A stretch of 64,000 bases of DNA from Hyphomicrobiales bacterium (GTDB lineage: Bacteria > Pseudomonadota > Alphaproteobacteria > Rhizobiales > Xanthobacteraceae): assembly GCA_021732215.1 (NCBI GenBank), contig JAKFVL010000026.1, positions 1-64,000 on the forward strand, in the 5' to 3' direction. Both the position numbers and the translations under genes were made by a program. Of this stretch, positions 46,238-56,571 are shown in pieces; the first letter of the stretch is position 1, and each line of letters begins with the position of its first letter. The notes beneath the pieces are model-generated. The model searched no databases. It worked only from the letters and a program-made list of their open reading frames with translations, and was not told where the DNA came from.

Positions 46238-48445
46238 TCAACCCTTCCCCGCCATGTAGTCCGGCAGCCAGCTTTCGAACTTCACCTCGAGCTTGTGTAC
46301 GTCGACCGCGCGTTCTCCCTCGATCGCAATCGACGATCCCTTGGTGGTGCCGATGCGCACGCACGGCACGCCCACCGCGTGCATCTTCAGCAGCACGGCA
46401 TGCGCCTGATCGGCCGGCACGGTGACGATGTAGCGCGCCTGATCCTCGCCGAACCACCACGCATGCGGCACGATGGATGACGGCGGCGCATCGAGCCGCG
46501 CGCCGATCCGGCCCGCCATCGCCATCTCGGCAATCGCAACCAGCAATCCGCCGTCGGCGATGTCGTGAACGGCTGTCGCTGTACCCGCATGGATCATGCC
46601 GCGCACCACATCGCCGTTGCGGCGCTCGGCTGCGAGATCGACCGGCGGCGGCGCGCCCTCTTCGCGGCCGCAGACGTCGCGCAGGTAGACCGACTGGCCG
46701 AGCCAGCCGTGCGTTTCACCGACCAGCAGGATCGCCTCGTCCGCCGCCTTGAACGCGAGCGTCGCGGATTTGGTAAACTGATCGAGCAGTCCGACGCCGC
46801 CAATCGAGGGCGTCGGCAGAATGCCGCGGCCGTTGGTCTCGTTGTAGAGCGATACGTTGCCGGACACGACCGGGAAATCGAGCGCGGTGCAGGCTTCGGA
46901 GATGCCCTTCAGGCAGCCGACGAACTGCCCCATGATCTCGGGCCGCTCCGGATTGCCGAAGTTGAGATTGTCGGTGATCGCCAACGGCCGTCCGCCGACC
47001 GCCGTGATGTTGCGCCAGGCTTCGGCGACCGCCTGCTTGCCGCCTTGATAAGGATCGGCCTCGCAGTAACGCGGCGTCACATCGCACGTCAGCGCCAGGC
47101 CCTTCGGGCCGTCCTGTACGCGCACCACAGCCGCGTCGCCACCGGGACGCTGCAGCGTGTTGCCGCCGATGACGTGATCGTATTGCTCCCACACCCAGCG
47201 CTTTGAGCAGAGGTCCGGCGTCGCGATCAGCTTCTCCAGCGCGTCCGCGATGCCCATCGGCGGCTTGATCTCGCGGGCGGCGATGACGGGTTTCAGCTCG
47301 CTCGGAATATGCGGGCGATCGTAGAGCGGCGCTTCGTCGCCCAGTTCCTTGATCGGCAGGTCGGCCATCACGTCGCCGCCGTGCTTCACCACGAAGCGTT
47401 TGGTCGGCGTGGTGTAACCGACCACCGCGAAGTCGAGACCCCACTTCCTGAAGATCGCCTCGGCTTCCTTTTCCTTCTCGGGCTTGAGCACCATGAGCAT
47501 GCGCTCTTGACTCTCCGAGAGCATCATCTCGTAGGCGCTCATACCCTCTTCGCGCGTCGGCACCTTGTCGAGGATGAGATCGACGCCGAGATCGCCCTTG
47601 GCACCCATCTCCACCGCGGAGCATGTGAGACCCGCCGCACCCATATCCTGAATCGCGATCACGCAGTCTGCCGCCATGATTTCGAGGCACGCTTCGAGCA
47701 GAAGTTTTTCCGCGAACGGATCGCCGACCTGCACGGTCGGGCGCTTCTCGGCCGAGTCGTCATCGAACTCGGCTGACGCCATGGTCGCGCCGTGAATGCC
47801 GTCGCGGCCGGTCTTGGAGCCGAGATAGACGATCGGCATGTTCACGCCGCTCGCCGCCGCGTAGAAGATCTTGTCGGTCTCGGCGAGACCGACCGCCATC
47901 GCGTTGACGAGAATGTTGCCGTCATAGCGCGTGTGGAAGCGCGTCTGCCCGCCCACCGTCGGCACGCCGAACGAGTTGCCGTAACCGCCGACGCCGGCGA
48001 CGACGCCCGACACCAGATGCCGCGTGCGCGGATGTTTCGGGTCGCCGAAGCTCAGCGCGTTGAGGCAGGCAATGGGGCGCGCGCCCATGGTGAACACGTC
48101 GCGCAGAATGCCGCCGACGCCGGTGGTCGCGCCCTGATACGGCTCGATGAAGCTCGGGTGGTTGTGGCTCTCCATCTTGAACACGACGGCCAGCCCGTCG
48201 CCGATGTCGATGACGCCGGCGTTCTCGCCCGGCCCCTGGATCACCCACGGCGCTTTGGTCGGCAGGCCGCGCAGATGGATGCGCGAGGACTTGTACGAGC
48301 AATGCTCGTTCCACATCGCCGAAAAGATGCCGAGTTCGGTGAAGCTCGGCTCGCGGCCGATCAGCTTCAGGATGCGCTCGTACTCGTCCGGCTTGAGACC
48401 ATGGCTGGCGACGAGATCAGGCGTGATTTTGGGCTCGTTTCGCAT
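46238..48445 (-). CDS. purL: Phosphoribosylformylglycinamidine synthase subunit PurL
   Basis: A 735-residue small-type Pur[41 protein letters not shown] and [20 protein letters not shown] are typical of the ATP-dependent FGAM synthase. It needs PurQ (ammonia) and PurS (bridge), both encoded 6-10 kb further on in the window on the same strand. Confidence 0.98.
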   Translation of the reverse strand: MRNEPKITPDLVASHGLKPDEYERILKLIGREPSFTELGIFSAMWNEHCSYKSSRIHLRGLPTKAPWVIQGPGENAGVIDIGDGLAVVFKMESHNHPSFIEPYQGATTGVGGILRDVFTMGARPIACLNALSFGDPKHPRTRHLVSGVVAGVGGYGNSFGVPTVGGQTRFHTRYDGNILVNAMAVGLAETDKIFYAAASGVNMPIVYLGSKTGRDGIHGATMASAEFDDDSAEKRPTVQVGDPFAEKLLLEACLEIMAADCVIAIQDMGAAGLTCSAVEMGAKGDLGVDLILDKVPTREEGMSAYEMMLSESQERMLMVLKPEKEKEAEAIFRKWGLDFAVVGYTTPTKRFVVKHGGDVMADLPIKELGDEAPLYDRPHIPSELKPVIAAREIKPPMGIADALEKLIATPDLCSKRWVWEQYDHVIGGNTLQRPGGDAAVVRVQDGPKGLALTCDVTPRYCEADPYQGGKQAVAEAWRNITAVGGRPLAITDNLNFGNPERPEIMGQFVGCLKGISEACTALDFPVVSGNVSLYNETNGRGILPTPSIGGVGLLDQFTKSATLAFKAADEAILLVGETHGWLGQSVYLRDVCGREEGAPPPVDLAAERRNGDVVRGMIHAGTATAVHDIADGGLLVAIAEMAMAGRIGARLDAPPSSIVPHAWWFGEDQARYIVTVPADQAHAVLLKMHAVGVPCVRIGTTKGSSIAIEGERAVDVHKLEVKFESWLPDYMAGKG

Positions 48446-48454
48446 GTCATCTTT

Positions 48455-48585
48455 GCTCCCTCTCCCCGGTTGCGGGGAGAGGGTTGGGGTGAGGGGCTAG
48501 CGCTGCGGTGAATTGCCCCTCACCCGCCGCGCCTTCGCTCTTCGAGCTTAGGCGGGCGACCTCTCCCCGCGAACGGGGCGAGGTT
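48455..48585. repeat. Dispersed palindrome upstream of purL
   Basis: CCCTCTCCCCGGTTGCGGGG...AGAGGG with GGGTGAGGGG and CCCCTCACCC, then CTCTCCCCGCGAACGGGGCG. It lies in the purL 5' region. Confidence 0.85.
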
Positions 48586-48770
48586 GAAGGGGCGCTTCAA
48601 TCTCTGCGCATTCATTCCGGTTTAATGAGAAAAGTGCGCCGAAAAAAGGCTCTTTTCGCCGTTCTCCCCGTGGTTTGCATGGCATTCGCTCCTTCCATGC
48701 GCACGGCGGGTTTACAGACACCGCCAAGACCGGGATAACGCCACCAACCGCATTCCGAGGAGCCCTTCGC

Positions 48771-49253
48771 GTGACCGATGCGCCTTCCACCATGGCCACC
48801 CGCCGCCCGGATATCTTCATCGCCACCGAAGGCGAATTCGCCGGCTGGCGGACCTGGACCCGCGACACCTTCGAATCCAGCAACGGGCCGTTCTGGCACA
48901 AGATCGAAGACGACGGCCGGGTGCGCTGCGCCTTCCGCGTCGAGCAGAAACACCTCAATGGCATGCGCGCGGTCCACGGCGGCTGCTACATGACCTTCGC
49001 CGACTATTCCCTGTTCGCCATCGCGTCGCGCGAGCTGCAGGGTCCGGCCGTGACCGTGTCGTTTTCGGGTGAATTTCTCGATGCTGCACATCAAGGCGAC
49101 CTGATCGAGGCCAAAGGCGAAATCACCCGCGCCGGCGGCTCGCTGATCTTCCTGCGCGGCATGTTGTATTGCGGCGAGCGGCCGCTGTTCTCGTTCTCGG
49201 CGACGATCAAGCGGGTGAAGCGGAAATCTCCGGATGCCACCGACGCGCATTGA
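48771..49253 (+). CDS. PaaI-type hotdog thioesterase
   Basis: A 160-residue hotdog-fold protein. HLNGMRAVHGGCYMTFADYS carries the typical N/HGG catalytic region of PaaI-type acyl-CoA thioesterases and VSFSGEFLDAAHQGDLIEAK the following strand. GTG at 48771 has GGAG nine bases upstream; Met8 is a possible alternative. The substrate is unknown. Confidence 0.88.
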   Translation: MTDAPSTMATRRPDIFIATEGEFAGWRTWTRDTFESSNGPFWHKIEDDGRVRCAFRVEQKHLNGMRAVHGGCYMTFADYSLFAIASRELQGPAVTVSFSGEFLDAAHQGDLIEAKGEITRAGGSLIFLRGMLYCGERPLFSFSATIKRVKRKSPDATDAH

Positions 49254-49356
49254 GCACGCCATCGCCTGACGAGGCGAAATTGCGCGCCCTGACGTATTGC
49301 GGGATGCTGCGCGGACTGCGTATCCTCAGATCTCTCGCGGATAAGGGGGAAGTCCG

Positions 49357-49653
49357 ATGACCGCTTTCAATACCGTGCGTTTTCGCGTGAAACCGGGACG
49401 CGATCAGGAATTTCTGGATGCCCACAAGGGCGTCGGGGCAAGCTGGCCGGGTTTGATTCACGCCAACATCATCAAGACCGGTGAGCGCTCCTACTGCATC
49501 ATCGCCGAGTGGAAAGACATGGATGCGTGTATCGCGGCACGTCCGAACATGATCGCCACCCTCAACTCGTTTCGCGACACGCTCGAAGACCTGGGCGGCG
49601 GGCTCGGCGTCACGGATCCTTCGGCCGGTCCGGTCGCGATGGCGCTCAAATAG
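49357..49653 (+). CDS. Antibiotic biosynthesis monooxygenase (ABM) domain protein
   Basis: A 98-residue ferredoxin-like dimeric alpha-beta barrel protein: FNTVRFRVKPGRDQEFLDAH and YCIIAEWKDMDACIAARPNM. Members include small monooxygenases and haem-binding proteins; no function can be chosen. AAGGGGGAAG precedes the ATG. The methyltransferase gene follows nine bases later. Confidence 0.8.
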   Translation: MTAFNTVRFRVKPGRDQEFLDAHKGVGASWPGLIHANIIKTGERSYCIIAEWKDMDACIAARPNMIATLNSFRDTLEDLGGGLGVTDPSAGPVAMALK

Positions 49654-49662
49654 TTGGGCGCG

Positions 49663-50358
49663 ATGGCGCCACGGCCTCCGGTGCTGGCGCATCTGCGCTT
49701 CACGGAGCGAGCGCACGAACTCGCGGGCCTCGATCACGCGCAACTGTTCACGGAAATCTGGCGATCCAACCTGTGGGGCGCCGACAGCTCCCGTTCCGGA
49801 CTGGGTTCGGAGGACGAGGCGACGGCGCACTTGCGCGGCGAGCTGCCGCTGCTGCTGTCGCGCCTGAAAGTTCGCTCGCTGCTCGACATTCCTTGCGGCG
49901 ACTTCGGCTGGATGAGCCGGACCGATCTTGGACTCGACAGCTATATCGGCGCCGACATCGTCGCGGGGATCGTGGCTCGCAATACGGAGCGCTATGGCTC
50001 ACCGGATGGCCGGATCGGTTTCAGACAACTGGACCTGCTGCACGACCCGTTGCCTGCGGCCGACGCCGTTCTGTGCCGTGATTGCCTTGTTCATCTGTCG
50101 TTTGCGAACATCGGCAAGGCGCTGCGCAACATTCGGGCGAGCGGAGCGCGATGGCTGATCGCAACCACATTTCCCGATCACCACGACAACCGCGACATCA
50201 CGGATGGCGACTGGCGATTGCTCAATATGGAAACGACGCCCTTCGGATTGCCACCGGCCGCCTTCACCCTCAACGAAGGGTGTACCGAAGCTGGCCGCGC
50301 ATATGCCGACAAGTCGCTCGGCGTCTGGCCGGTCGCCGACATACCGCCCGGTGCATAA
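49663..50358 (+). CDS. Class I SAM-dependent methyltransferase
   Basis: A 231-residue protein. VRSLLDIPCGDFGWMSRTDL (SAM motif I), YIGADIVAGIVARNTERYG, and DAVLCRDCLVHLSFANI match a class I methyltransferase of unknown target. The start ATG at 49663 is used; a TTG at 49654 is also in frame. Probably co-transcribed with the ABM gene just upstream. Confidence 0.85.
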   Translation: MAPRPPVLAHLRFTERAHELAGLDHAQLFTEIWRSNLWGADSSRSGLGSEDEATAHLRGELPLLLSRLKVRSLLDIPCGDFGWMSRTDLGLDSYIGADIVAGIVARNTERYGSPDGRIGFRQLDLLHDPLPAADAVLCRDCLVHLSFANIGKALRNIRASGARWLIATTFPDHHDNRDITDGDWRLLNMETTPFGLPPAAFTLNEGCTEAGRAYADKSLGVWPVADIPPGA

Positions 50359-50367
50359 CTCTCGGCG

Positions 50368-50706
50368 TCACATGGCTGTCTCGAGCGCCTTGCCGTTGAC
50401 GCGCGTTTCGTCCTTCAGGTTATCGACGGTCACATGGGTGTCGTACCATGTGAGGCGAGGACGAACGCCGAAGCGCTCGGTCAATTCCGCAATGCGCTCC
50501 TCGGTGAACCAGGCCTCCGCCGACTGGCGGCTGTCCCAGAGATAAACGCCGCCGGTGCCGCTTTCGCCATTCAGGTAATCCTTGCGGACCAAACCTTTCC
50601 TGGCGAGGCCGCGATAGATCGGCGCGGTCGCTGTTCCGCCTTTCACCGCCTGCTCCTCGGTGCGCTTGGGCAAATCGAACTGGACGACAACGATGCAGTT
50701 GGCCAT
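50368..50706 (-). CDS. Small monooxygenase-fold (YdhR-like) protein
   Basis: A 112-residue protein. NCIVVVQFDLPKRTEEQAVK, YRGLARKGLVRKDYLNGESG and GGVYLWDSRQSAEAWF resemble YdhR-type proteins of the ABM fold. It may act on an aromatic substrate; this is not supported further. GGAG lies before the start. Convergent with the methyltransferase gene. Confidence 0.78.
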   Translation of the reverse strand: MANCIVVVQFDLPKRTEEQAVKGGTATAPIYRGLARKGLVRKDYLNGESGTGGVYLWDSRQSAEAWFTEERIAELTERFGVRPRLTWYDTHVTVDNLKDETRVNGKALETAM

Positions 50707-50839
50707 GAGCGGCTCCTCAGGTTTGGTCGATTGACCGCATGATGCATCGCCGCCGGGCGCAGCGCCAGCCGGATTGACACCATAGCTGACGTTCGGTGTA
50801 ATAGGTGCATGGGGTTTTGCGATCTCCCCACGAGGCGTC

Positions 50840-51697
50840 ATGCCCAAGTATCGCGTCCCGTTCAACGAGGGCGCATCCATGGCCTCTTTCAACTCGATAC
50901 CTTCCGAAAAACTGGCGCGGCTGATCGGCACGGCCCATGCGCCTGCCCTGATCGATGTTCGCACCGATGAGGATTTCAACTCCGACCCGCGTCTTATTCC
51001 CGGTTCGGTCCGCCGCTCGCATCTCGATGTGGTTGACTGGGCGTCGGAATATGACGGGCATCCGGCAATCGTGATTTGTCAAAAGGGAAAGAAGCTCAGC
51101 GAAGGCACCGCCGCATGGCTGCGCCAGAGCGGCGTATCCGCGGAAGTCCTGGAGGACGGATTCGTGAACTGGCAACAGGCGAAGCTCCCGACAGTCGCTT
51201 CCGCCAGGCTACCCGCCCGCGACGGACGCGGCCGCACGGTCTGGGTGACGCGCGCGCGTCCCAAGATCGATCGCATCGCCTGTCCATGGCTGATCAGACG
51301 CTTCGTCGATCCCGCAGCGGTCTTTCTGTTTGTCGCGCCTTCGGAAGTGACGGCCGTCGCCGAGCGCTTCAATGCGACGCCGTTCGACATCGAAGACGTG
51401 TTCTGGAGTCATCGCGGCGAACTCTGCACCTTCGACGTGATGATCGAGGAATTCGGGCTCGCAACGCCTCCCCTGCTCCGCCTCGCAACCATGGTGCGCG
51501 CGGCGGACACCGGAAGGCTCGACCTGTCCCCGGAAGCGCCGGGACTGCTGGCCGCCTCTCTCGGCCTCTCGCGGATGTATGACGATGATCTCGCGCAACT
51601 CAACGCGGGAGTGCTGATATACGACGCATTCTTCCGCTGGTGCAGGGACGCGACCGGCGAAACCCACAACTGGCCGACCAGCAAGGCAAAGCCATGA
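50840..51697 (+). CDS. Rhodanese-ChrB fusion (chromate resistance)
   Basis: A 285-residue protein. Residues about 20-115 are a rhodanese domain with the active Cys80 in VICQKGKKLSEG. Residues about 130-275 match the C-terminal ChrB chromate-resistance domain (WVTRARPKIDRIACPWLIRR, FDIEDVFWSHRGELCTFDVM). The stop overlaps the chrA start (ATGA), so the pair forms one operon. ChrB-type proteins reduce or sense chromate. Start at 50840 or Met14 (50879). Confidence 0.88.
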   Translation: MPKYRVPFNEGASMASFNSIPSEKLARLIGTAHAPALIDVRTDEDFNSDPRLIPGSVRRSHLDVVDWASEYDGHPAIVICQKGKKLSEGTAAWLRQSGVSAEVLEDGFVNWQQAKLPTVASARLPARDGRGRTVWVTRARPKIDRIACPWLIRRFVDPAAVFLFVAPSEVTAVAERFNATPFDIEDVFWSHRGELCTFDVMIEEFGLATPPLLRLATMVRAADTGRLDLSPEAPGLLAASLGLSRMYDDDLAQLNAGVLIYDAFFRWCRDATGETHNWPTSKAKP

Positions 51698-53088
51698 GCG
51701 GGATCGCGGCCAATCGAAACATCCCGGCGCAGGATCATGCCCACGGCATTTCCTTCGGCGAGGCCTTCCTGGTGTGGTCGCGGATCGCCCTCTTGAGCTT
51801 CGGCGGGCCGGCCGGACAGATCGCGATGATGCATCGGATTCTCGTGGAGGAGAAGAACTGGATTTCGGAGAGCCGGTTTCTGCACGCGCTCAACTACTGC
51901 ATGCTGCTGCCAGGACCCGAGGCGCAACAATTGGCGACCTATATCGGCTGGCTGATGCATCGGACCGCGGGCGGGATCATGGCCGGTGGCCTCTTCATCC
52001 TGCCGGGCGCCATCGCGATCATGGGCCTCAGCTACATCTATGCAGCATTCGGCAACGTCAGTTTCGTCGAAGGCATATTTTACGGATTGAAGGCCGCGGT
52101 GCTCGCCATCGTCATTCAGGCGGTCGTTCGCGTCGGCAAACGCGCCCTTCGCAACCCGGTCATGATCGGCCTCGCGGCTATAGCCTTCGTCGCGATCTTC
52201 TTTTTCAATGTTCCCTTTCCGGTCATCATCATCGCGGCCGGATTGATCGGGTTCTTCGGGGCACGGGCCGGACGTCCGGAATTCGCGGCGATCCAGCACG
52301 GCGGCGGCAAGAAAGCGGCAGTTGTCGACAGCATGCTGGGCGATGAACTGCCCGATCACATTCGCCCGACTGTATCGCGCGCCCTGAAAGTCAGCGCGGT
52401 CTGGCTCTTGCTGTGGCTCACGCCAGTCGCGGCGTTGCTGATTGCGTTCGGTCAGGCCAACGTCTTCAGCCAGATCGCGATCTTCTTCAGCAAGATGGCC
52501 ATGGTGACGTTCGGCGGCGCCTACGCCGTGCTCGCCTACGTCGCGCAGCAGGCGGTCGAGAATTACCAATGGCTGCAGCCGCGCGAAATGCTTGACGGGC
52601 TGGGCATGGCGGAAACCACGCCGGGCCCGCTGATCATGGTGTTGCAGTTCGTGGGCTTCATGGCGGCGTTTCGTGACGCGGGCACGCTGTCGCCGATGCT
52701 GGCGGGCACGCTCGGCGGCCTGCTGGCCACCTGGGTGACGTTCACGCCATGCTTCCTCTGGATATTTCTTGGCGCACCCTTCATCGAGGGGATGCGCGAC
52801 AACAAGGGTCTGGCGGGCGCGCTGTCGGCGATCACTGCCGCCGTGGTCGGCGTCATTCTCAATCTGTCGATCTGGTTTGCCCTGCATACGGTGTTCCGGC
52901 AGACGGCGCCGGTGCGGACGTGGGGATTGTCGTTCGATGCACCGGTCTGGTCGAGCATCGATATCGCCGCGCTGGCATTGGCGATTGCTGCGGCCACCGC
53001 CATCTTCCGCTTCAACGCCGAGATACTGACCGTACTCGCCGCATCCTGCGGCGCTGGGCTTCTGGTTCGATCGATGGGCGTGATCTGA
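51694..53088 (+). CDS. chrA: Chromate transporter ChrA
   Basis: A 464-residue long-chain ChrA with two homologous halves. GEAFLVWSRIALLSFGGPAG with MHRILVEEKNWI opens the first half, and FFSKMAMVTFGGAYAVLAYV with ETTPGPLIMVLQFVGFMAAF marks the second. It exports chromate across the inner membrane. ATG at 51694 overlaps the chrB-like stop by four bases. Confidence 0.95.
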   Translation: MSGIAANRNIPAQDHAHGISFGEAFLVWSRIALLSFGGPAGQIAMMHRILVEEKNWISESRFLHALNYCMLLPGPEAQQLATYIGWLMHRTAGGIMAGGLFILPGAIAIMGLSYIYAAFGNVSFVEGIFYGLKAAVLAIVIQAVVRVGKRALRNPVMIGLAAIAFVAIFFFNVPFPVIIIAAGLIGFFGARAGRPEFAAIQHGGGKKAAVVDSMLGDELPDHIRPTVSRALKVSAVWLLLWLTPVAALLIAFGQANVFSQIAIFFSKMAMVTFGGAYAVLAYVAQQAVENYQWLQPREMLDGLGMAETTPGPLIMVLQFVGFMAAFRDAGTLSPMLAGTLGGLLATWVTFTPCFLWIFLGAPFIEGMRDNKGLAGALSAITAAVVGVILNLSIWFALHTVFRQTAPVRTWGLSFDAPVWSSIDIAALALAIAAATAIFRFNAEILTVLAASCGAGLLVRSMGVI

Positions 53089-53186
53089 GAATCCGCTATT
53101 GCGGCCATGCGGCGTCGAGTCCGCAGGCGGCGCTCAGATGAAAGACGGAACGCCGTTACCGACGGACCAGTTTTCCTTCGCCGGCT

Positions 53187-53279
53187 GAAGTTCGGCGCAT
53201 CATGCTCGGTAATCGAGATGAACCGATCGCCTTCCGGCGTGCTCAACGTTTCGCGCATCGCCTCGTAAATGCCGTCCAT
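53187..53279 (-). pseudogene. Tautomerase-family gene fragment
   Basis: Thirty-one codons, MDGIYEAMRETLSTPEGDRF then ISITEHDAPNF, match the middle of 4-oxalocrotonate-tautomerase-like proteins. The N-terminal part with the catalytic Pro is missing, and after NF the frame turns into an Arg-rich reading that belongs to the antisense of chrA. Too short to be functional; a remnant next to the chr operon. Confidence 0.6.
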
Positions 53280-53290
53280 GCCGCGACGCG

Positions 53291-53833
53291 CTAGTTGGCC
53301 ACGGCATTGCCTTCGCGGATCGAACAGCTCTGTCCCGAATATGTCATCGACTGGACTTCAAAAACGCCGCCCCGCGGACCGCGGCGTACAATCGGATCAT
53401 TTCCTGATCGCGCATTTGCAACTTCGAGGCTACAATTCGTGAACGACGGATCGAATGTGATCACGATGCGTCCTGCGCCGCCGCCTATTTCAGCTGTTCC
53501 GACAAGCCTGCTTCCTTCAAACCGCATCTCGCGGGCGCGCCCGGCAGGCGTGCGATCTCCCGGACCAATCTCATTGTCTCGAGATCCCCCTTGTGGGCCC
53601 CTTGCCGAAAATTTCACGAACGTACGTCCGGCAGAACTGACGTAGATCAACCGCTGCACAGTAACTGCACGCGGAATGATGCGTCCGTTTGGGGCAACGA
53701 GAGTCATCTGCGCCACGTAGGAGGCTGCGATAGTCTTGTTTAGAAGTTGCTGCGGGGCTCCCGCCGGCCAAGCGGCTGACGAACAAAGGCTCATCAAACT
53801 CGCAACAAGAACAAAAACCTTTGGTCCGCTCAT
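53291..53833 (-). CDS. Secreted protein of unknown function
   Basis: A 180-residue protein with a signal peptide (VFVLVASLMSLCSSAAWPAG). The mature part is beta-rich (YVAQMTLVAPNGRIIPRAVT, GRIVITFDPSFTNCSLEVAN) and has three cysteines. I do not recognise the family. It lies 20 bases downstream of purQ on the same strand and may be read through from it. Confidence 0.7.
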   Translation of the reverse strand: MSGPKVFVLVASLMSLCSSAAWPAGAPQQLLNKTIAASYVAQMTLVAPNGRIIPRAVTVQRLIYVSSAGRTFVKFSARGPQGGSRDNEIGPGDRTPAGRAREMRFEGSRLVGTAEIGGGAGRIVITFDPSFTNCSLEVANARSGNDPIVRRGPRGGVFEVQSMTYSGQSCSIREGNAVAN

Positions 53834-53852
53834 GAAGCGTCCTCTATTCAGG

Positions 53853-54554
53853 TTAAGCCGCCTTCTCCAGATGCGCCACCAGCCCTGCGAACAGGCCGCG
53901 GCCGTCGGTGCAGCCCATGATGTCTTCGACGTGGTTTTCCGGATGCGGCATCATGCCGAGCACATTGCCGCGATCGTTGACGATGCCTGCAATCGAATTG
54001 GCCGCGCCGTTGATGTTGAAACGCTCGTCGATGGCGCCGTCGGTGTGGCAATAGCGATAGAGCACCCGCCCCTCGCCCTCGATGCGCTTGAGCGTATCCT
54101 CGTCCGCCGCGTAGTTGCCCTCACCGTGGGCGACCGGCACGCGGATCACCTGCCCCGCGTTATAGCCGCGGGTAAACGGCGTATCGGACCGCTCGACCCG
54201 CAGATGCACGTCCTTGCAGATGAACTTCAGCCGCGCATTGCGCATCAGCACGCCGGGCAAGAGCCCTGACTCGCACAGGATCTGAAAACCGTTGCAAACG
54301 CCGAGCACGAGACCGCCCTTGGCGGCGAAATCTCGCACCGCGTCCATCACCGGCGCCCGGCCGGCAATGGCGCCGCAGCGCAGGTAGTCGCCGTAGGAAA
54401 ACCCGCCCGGCACCACCACGAGATCGGTGCCCGCCGGCAGCGAGGTTTCCGCGTGCCAGACCATCGCAGGCTCCCGGCCCGACGCAAGTTTGAGCGCGCG
54501 CGCCATGTCGCGCTCGCGATTGATGCCGGGGAAAACGAGGACGGCGGATTTCAT
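53853..54554 (-). CDS. purQ: Phosphoribosylformylglycinamidine synthase subunit PurQ
   Basis: A 233-residue class I glutamine amidotransferase: [15 protein letters not shown], nucleophile Cys87 in [15 protein letters not shown], and [12 protein letters not shown] near the C-terminus with the catalytic His-Glu. It feeds ammonia to PurL. On the same strand as purS, purC and purL, but corA and an unknown gene separate it from purS. Confidence 0.98.
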   Translation of the reverse strand: MKSAVLVFPGINRERDMARALKLASGREPAMVWHAETSLPAGTDLVVVPGGFSYGDYLRCGAIAGRAPVMDAVRDFAAKGGLVLGVCNGFQILCESGLLPGVLMRNARLKFICKDVHLRVERSDTPFTRGYNAGQVIRVPVAHGEGNYAADEDTLKRIEGEGRVLYRYCHTDGAIDERFNINGAANSIAGIVNDRGNVLGMMPHPENHVEDIMGCTDGRGLFAGLVAHLEKAA

Positions 54555-54699
54555 GACAGTTCCATGTTGTAAAGACGATCAACGGGCGTTTGCCGAGGCT
54601 GCCCTGACATACCCATTTGACGGGTGTTTTTCCAGTGCTAGCCTTGGCGAAGGCATTGGGTGGCCGCAACGCTCAACAGCAATCTCGGGGACGCAAGTC

Positions 54700-55716
54700 A
54701 TGAACGTCGCATCGCCTTCCGTCTCCCCTGTCGAGACAGTGTCGTCCGAGGGCCTGGTCGCCGCCAGCGTCTATGTCGATGGCCGCAGGGTCGCCAATAT
54801 CGCGATCGACGAAGCAAGCGGCTGGCGCAGCAAGCCGGGACATGTGGTCTGGATCGGCCTGCATGAGCCCCACATGTCGCTGCTGCAAGGCGTTCAGCGT
54901 CAATTCGAACTGCACGACCTCGCCATCGAGGACGCCGGCCATGCCCATCAGCGGCCCAAGATCGAGCAGTACGGCGATGGCTTGTTCATCGTGGCGCGAA
55001 CGGCGCAGCTTGTTGAGGGTGAGATCGCCTTCGGCGAGACTCATCTGTTCGTCGGCGAAGGATATCTCGTCTCGGTAAGGCACGGCGCATCGACATCCTA
55101 CGCGGCGGTGCGCGAACGGTGCGAGAGCTGCCCGCGGGCGCTCGCTCGCGGTGAAGACTACATTCTCTATGCCATTCTCGATTTCATCGTCGATAACTAT
55201 TCGCCGGTGCTTGAGACCATCCAGGAAGAAGTCGAGGAAATGGAGAAGCTGGTGCTCGCGAACGGAATGACGCGGGCGCAGATCGAGCGGCTCTATTCGT
55301 TGCGCCGCGACTTGCTGCGGCTGCGCAATGCCGTCGGCCCCCTCGTGGAGGTTTGCCGCCGGCTGGAGCACGATAACTTGCCGATGGTGCGGCCCACCAT
55401 GCAGCCGCTGTTCCGTGACGTCACCGACCACGTCAGGACCATTCAGGAACAGATCGACTCGCTGCGCGAGGTGCTGGCGTTCGCGTTCGAGGCCAGCCTG
55501 CTGGTTGGCCAGGCGCAGGAGACCGCGATCTCCAAAAAGCTCGCCTCATGGCTCGCCATCATCGCGGTGCCGACGGCGATCGCCGGCCTCTACGGAATGA
55601 ATTTCAAATACATGCCCGAGCTCGAATTGAAGTATGGCTACCATGTCGTGCTTGGCGTGATCGCGATCGCGTGCTCAACGCTGTTCTACCGGTTTCGCAA
55701 GGCGGGCTGGCTGTAA
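54700..55716 (+). CDS. corA: CorA family magnesium/cobalt transporter
   Basis: A 338-residue membrane protein with a large N-terminal cytoplasmic domain, a long helix (QEEVEEMEKLVLANGMTRAQ) and two C-terminal transmembrane helices with the selectivity motif YGMNF. It imports divalent metal. Start at 54700 (MNVASPSVSPVET) is chosen over further upstream Met codons, which fall inside the purQ gene. Encoded against the pur genes. Confidence 0.93.
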   Translation: MNVASPSVSPVETVSSEGLVAASVYVDGRRVANIAIDEASGWRSKPGHVVWIGLHEPHMSLLQGVQRQFELHDLAIEDAGHAHQRPKIEQYGDGLFIVARTAQLVEGEIAFGETHLFVGEGYLVSVRHGASTSYAAVRERCESCPRALARGEDYILYAILDFIVDNYSPVLETIQEEVEEMEKLVLANGMTRAQIERLYSLRRDLLRLRNAVGPLVEVCRRLEHDNLPMVRPTMQPLFRDVTDHVRTIQEQIDSLREVLAFAFEASLLVGQAQETAISKKLASWLAIIAVPTAIAGLYGMNFKYMPELELKYGYHVVLGVIAIACSTLFYRFRKAGWL

Positions 55717-55774
55717 GCGCAACGCCGATTCTTGATTGCAGCAATGTATGCGAAAGCGATGACGGCGGATAGCC

Positions 55775-56533
55775 TCAGATCGATTGCTGTCTGGGTTGTT
55801 GCTTTTGCGGTGAGCCGGGTTGGGGCGGCAGAACCGGTGCGGTTCCCGGTGGCGCATCCTTGATGATCAGAAGATCGACGAACTGAGCCAGAATTTTCTG
55901 CGAGAACTCGCGATCCGGCGACAGCGCGCTCATCTCGATCATGGCGGGGCCTGCGAAGATGATAGCGACATTGAGGTAGACCACCTTGTCGCCTGATGTG
56001 ATCTTCGATTCGTTGGAGACGCCGGGATAGCCTTTCAAGGTGGTCGTAGCGGCGGCCAGCGTCTCGACGCTGCGCCCGGTTGCTTGGTCGAGATCGTCCA
56101 CCCGTGCGCTGTTCGATTGCAGGCTCTTCGGAAAATCGACCTTGGCGAATTTCTCCAGCGCTTTCGGGTCGGGATTGCGCGTCGGGCTGCGTTTATTGAC
56201 GAGTTTGACGCTCGCGGCGTCCGGACACGCCAGCGGCTTGCAGACGAACACGCGCGTGCCGGTTTTCGGATCGGTTTTGGAAACCCATTTTTCGGGGTCG
56301 GGCGGACGGCTGGTGATCTGCACGCTGTTGCTGACGACAGGCGGCGGGTTTGACTGTTGCGGATTTGATTGTTGCTGATCTGATTTGGGCTGATCTGATT
56401 TGGGCTGATCCGGCGGCTTGCCGGACGGAGCGGCCTGCTGCGCGAGAGCAACCGCGGTGCCTATCGCCAGGGCAACAAGGGTCAGCACAACTCGCACGGT
56501 TGCGGTTCTCCGGTTGTCCGCCGAACCTCGCAC
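55775..56533 (-). CDS. Secreted protein with Gln/Ser/Pro-rich linker, unknown function
   Basis: A 252-residue protein. A signal peptide (TATVRVVLTLVALAIGTAVA) is followed by a disordered stretch with repeats DQPKSDQPKSDQQQSNPQQS and a domain starting at about residue 82 (WVSKTDPKTGTRVFVCKPLA, with C in VCKPLACPD). The C-terminus is again Pro/Gln-rich. I do not recognise the domain. The tandem repeat in the DNA (56366-56405) encodes the linker. Downstream of purS on the same strand. Confidence 0.72.
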   Translation of the reverse strand: MRGSADNRRTATVRVVLTLVALAIGTAVALAQQAAPSGKPPDQPKSDQPKSDQQQSNPQQSNPPPVVSNSVQITSRPPDPEKWVSKTDPKTGTRVFVCKPLACPDAASVKLVNKRSPTRNPDPKALEKFAKVDFPKSLQSNSARVDDLDQATGRSVETLAAATTTLKGYPGVSNESKITSGDKVVYLNVAIIFAGPAMIEMSALSPDREFSQKILAQFVDLLIIKDAPPGTAPVLPPQPGSPQKQQPRQQSI

Positions 56534-56571
56534 AGCCGGAAACCGGCGCGGCTCCCACAGATCGCTTCGAC

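Noticed and set aside
48625-48738. 37-codon frame MRKVRRKKALFAVLPVVCMA... resembling a signal peptide
   Set aside because: Weak ribosome-binding site and no mature domain; could be a leader but evidence is too thin to list as a gene.
52563-53279. 238-codon minus-strand frame opposite chrA as a full gene
   Set aside because: Only its first 31 codons resemble a protein family (tautomerase); the rest is antisense of chrA.
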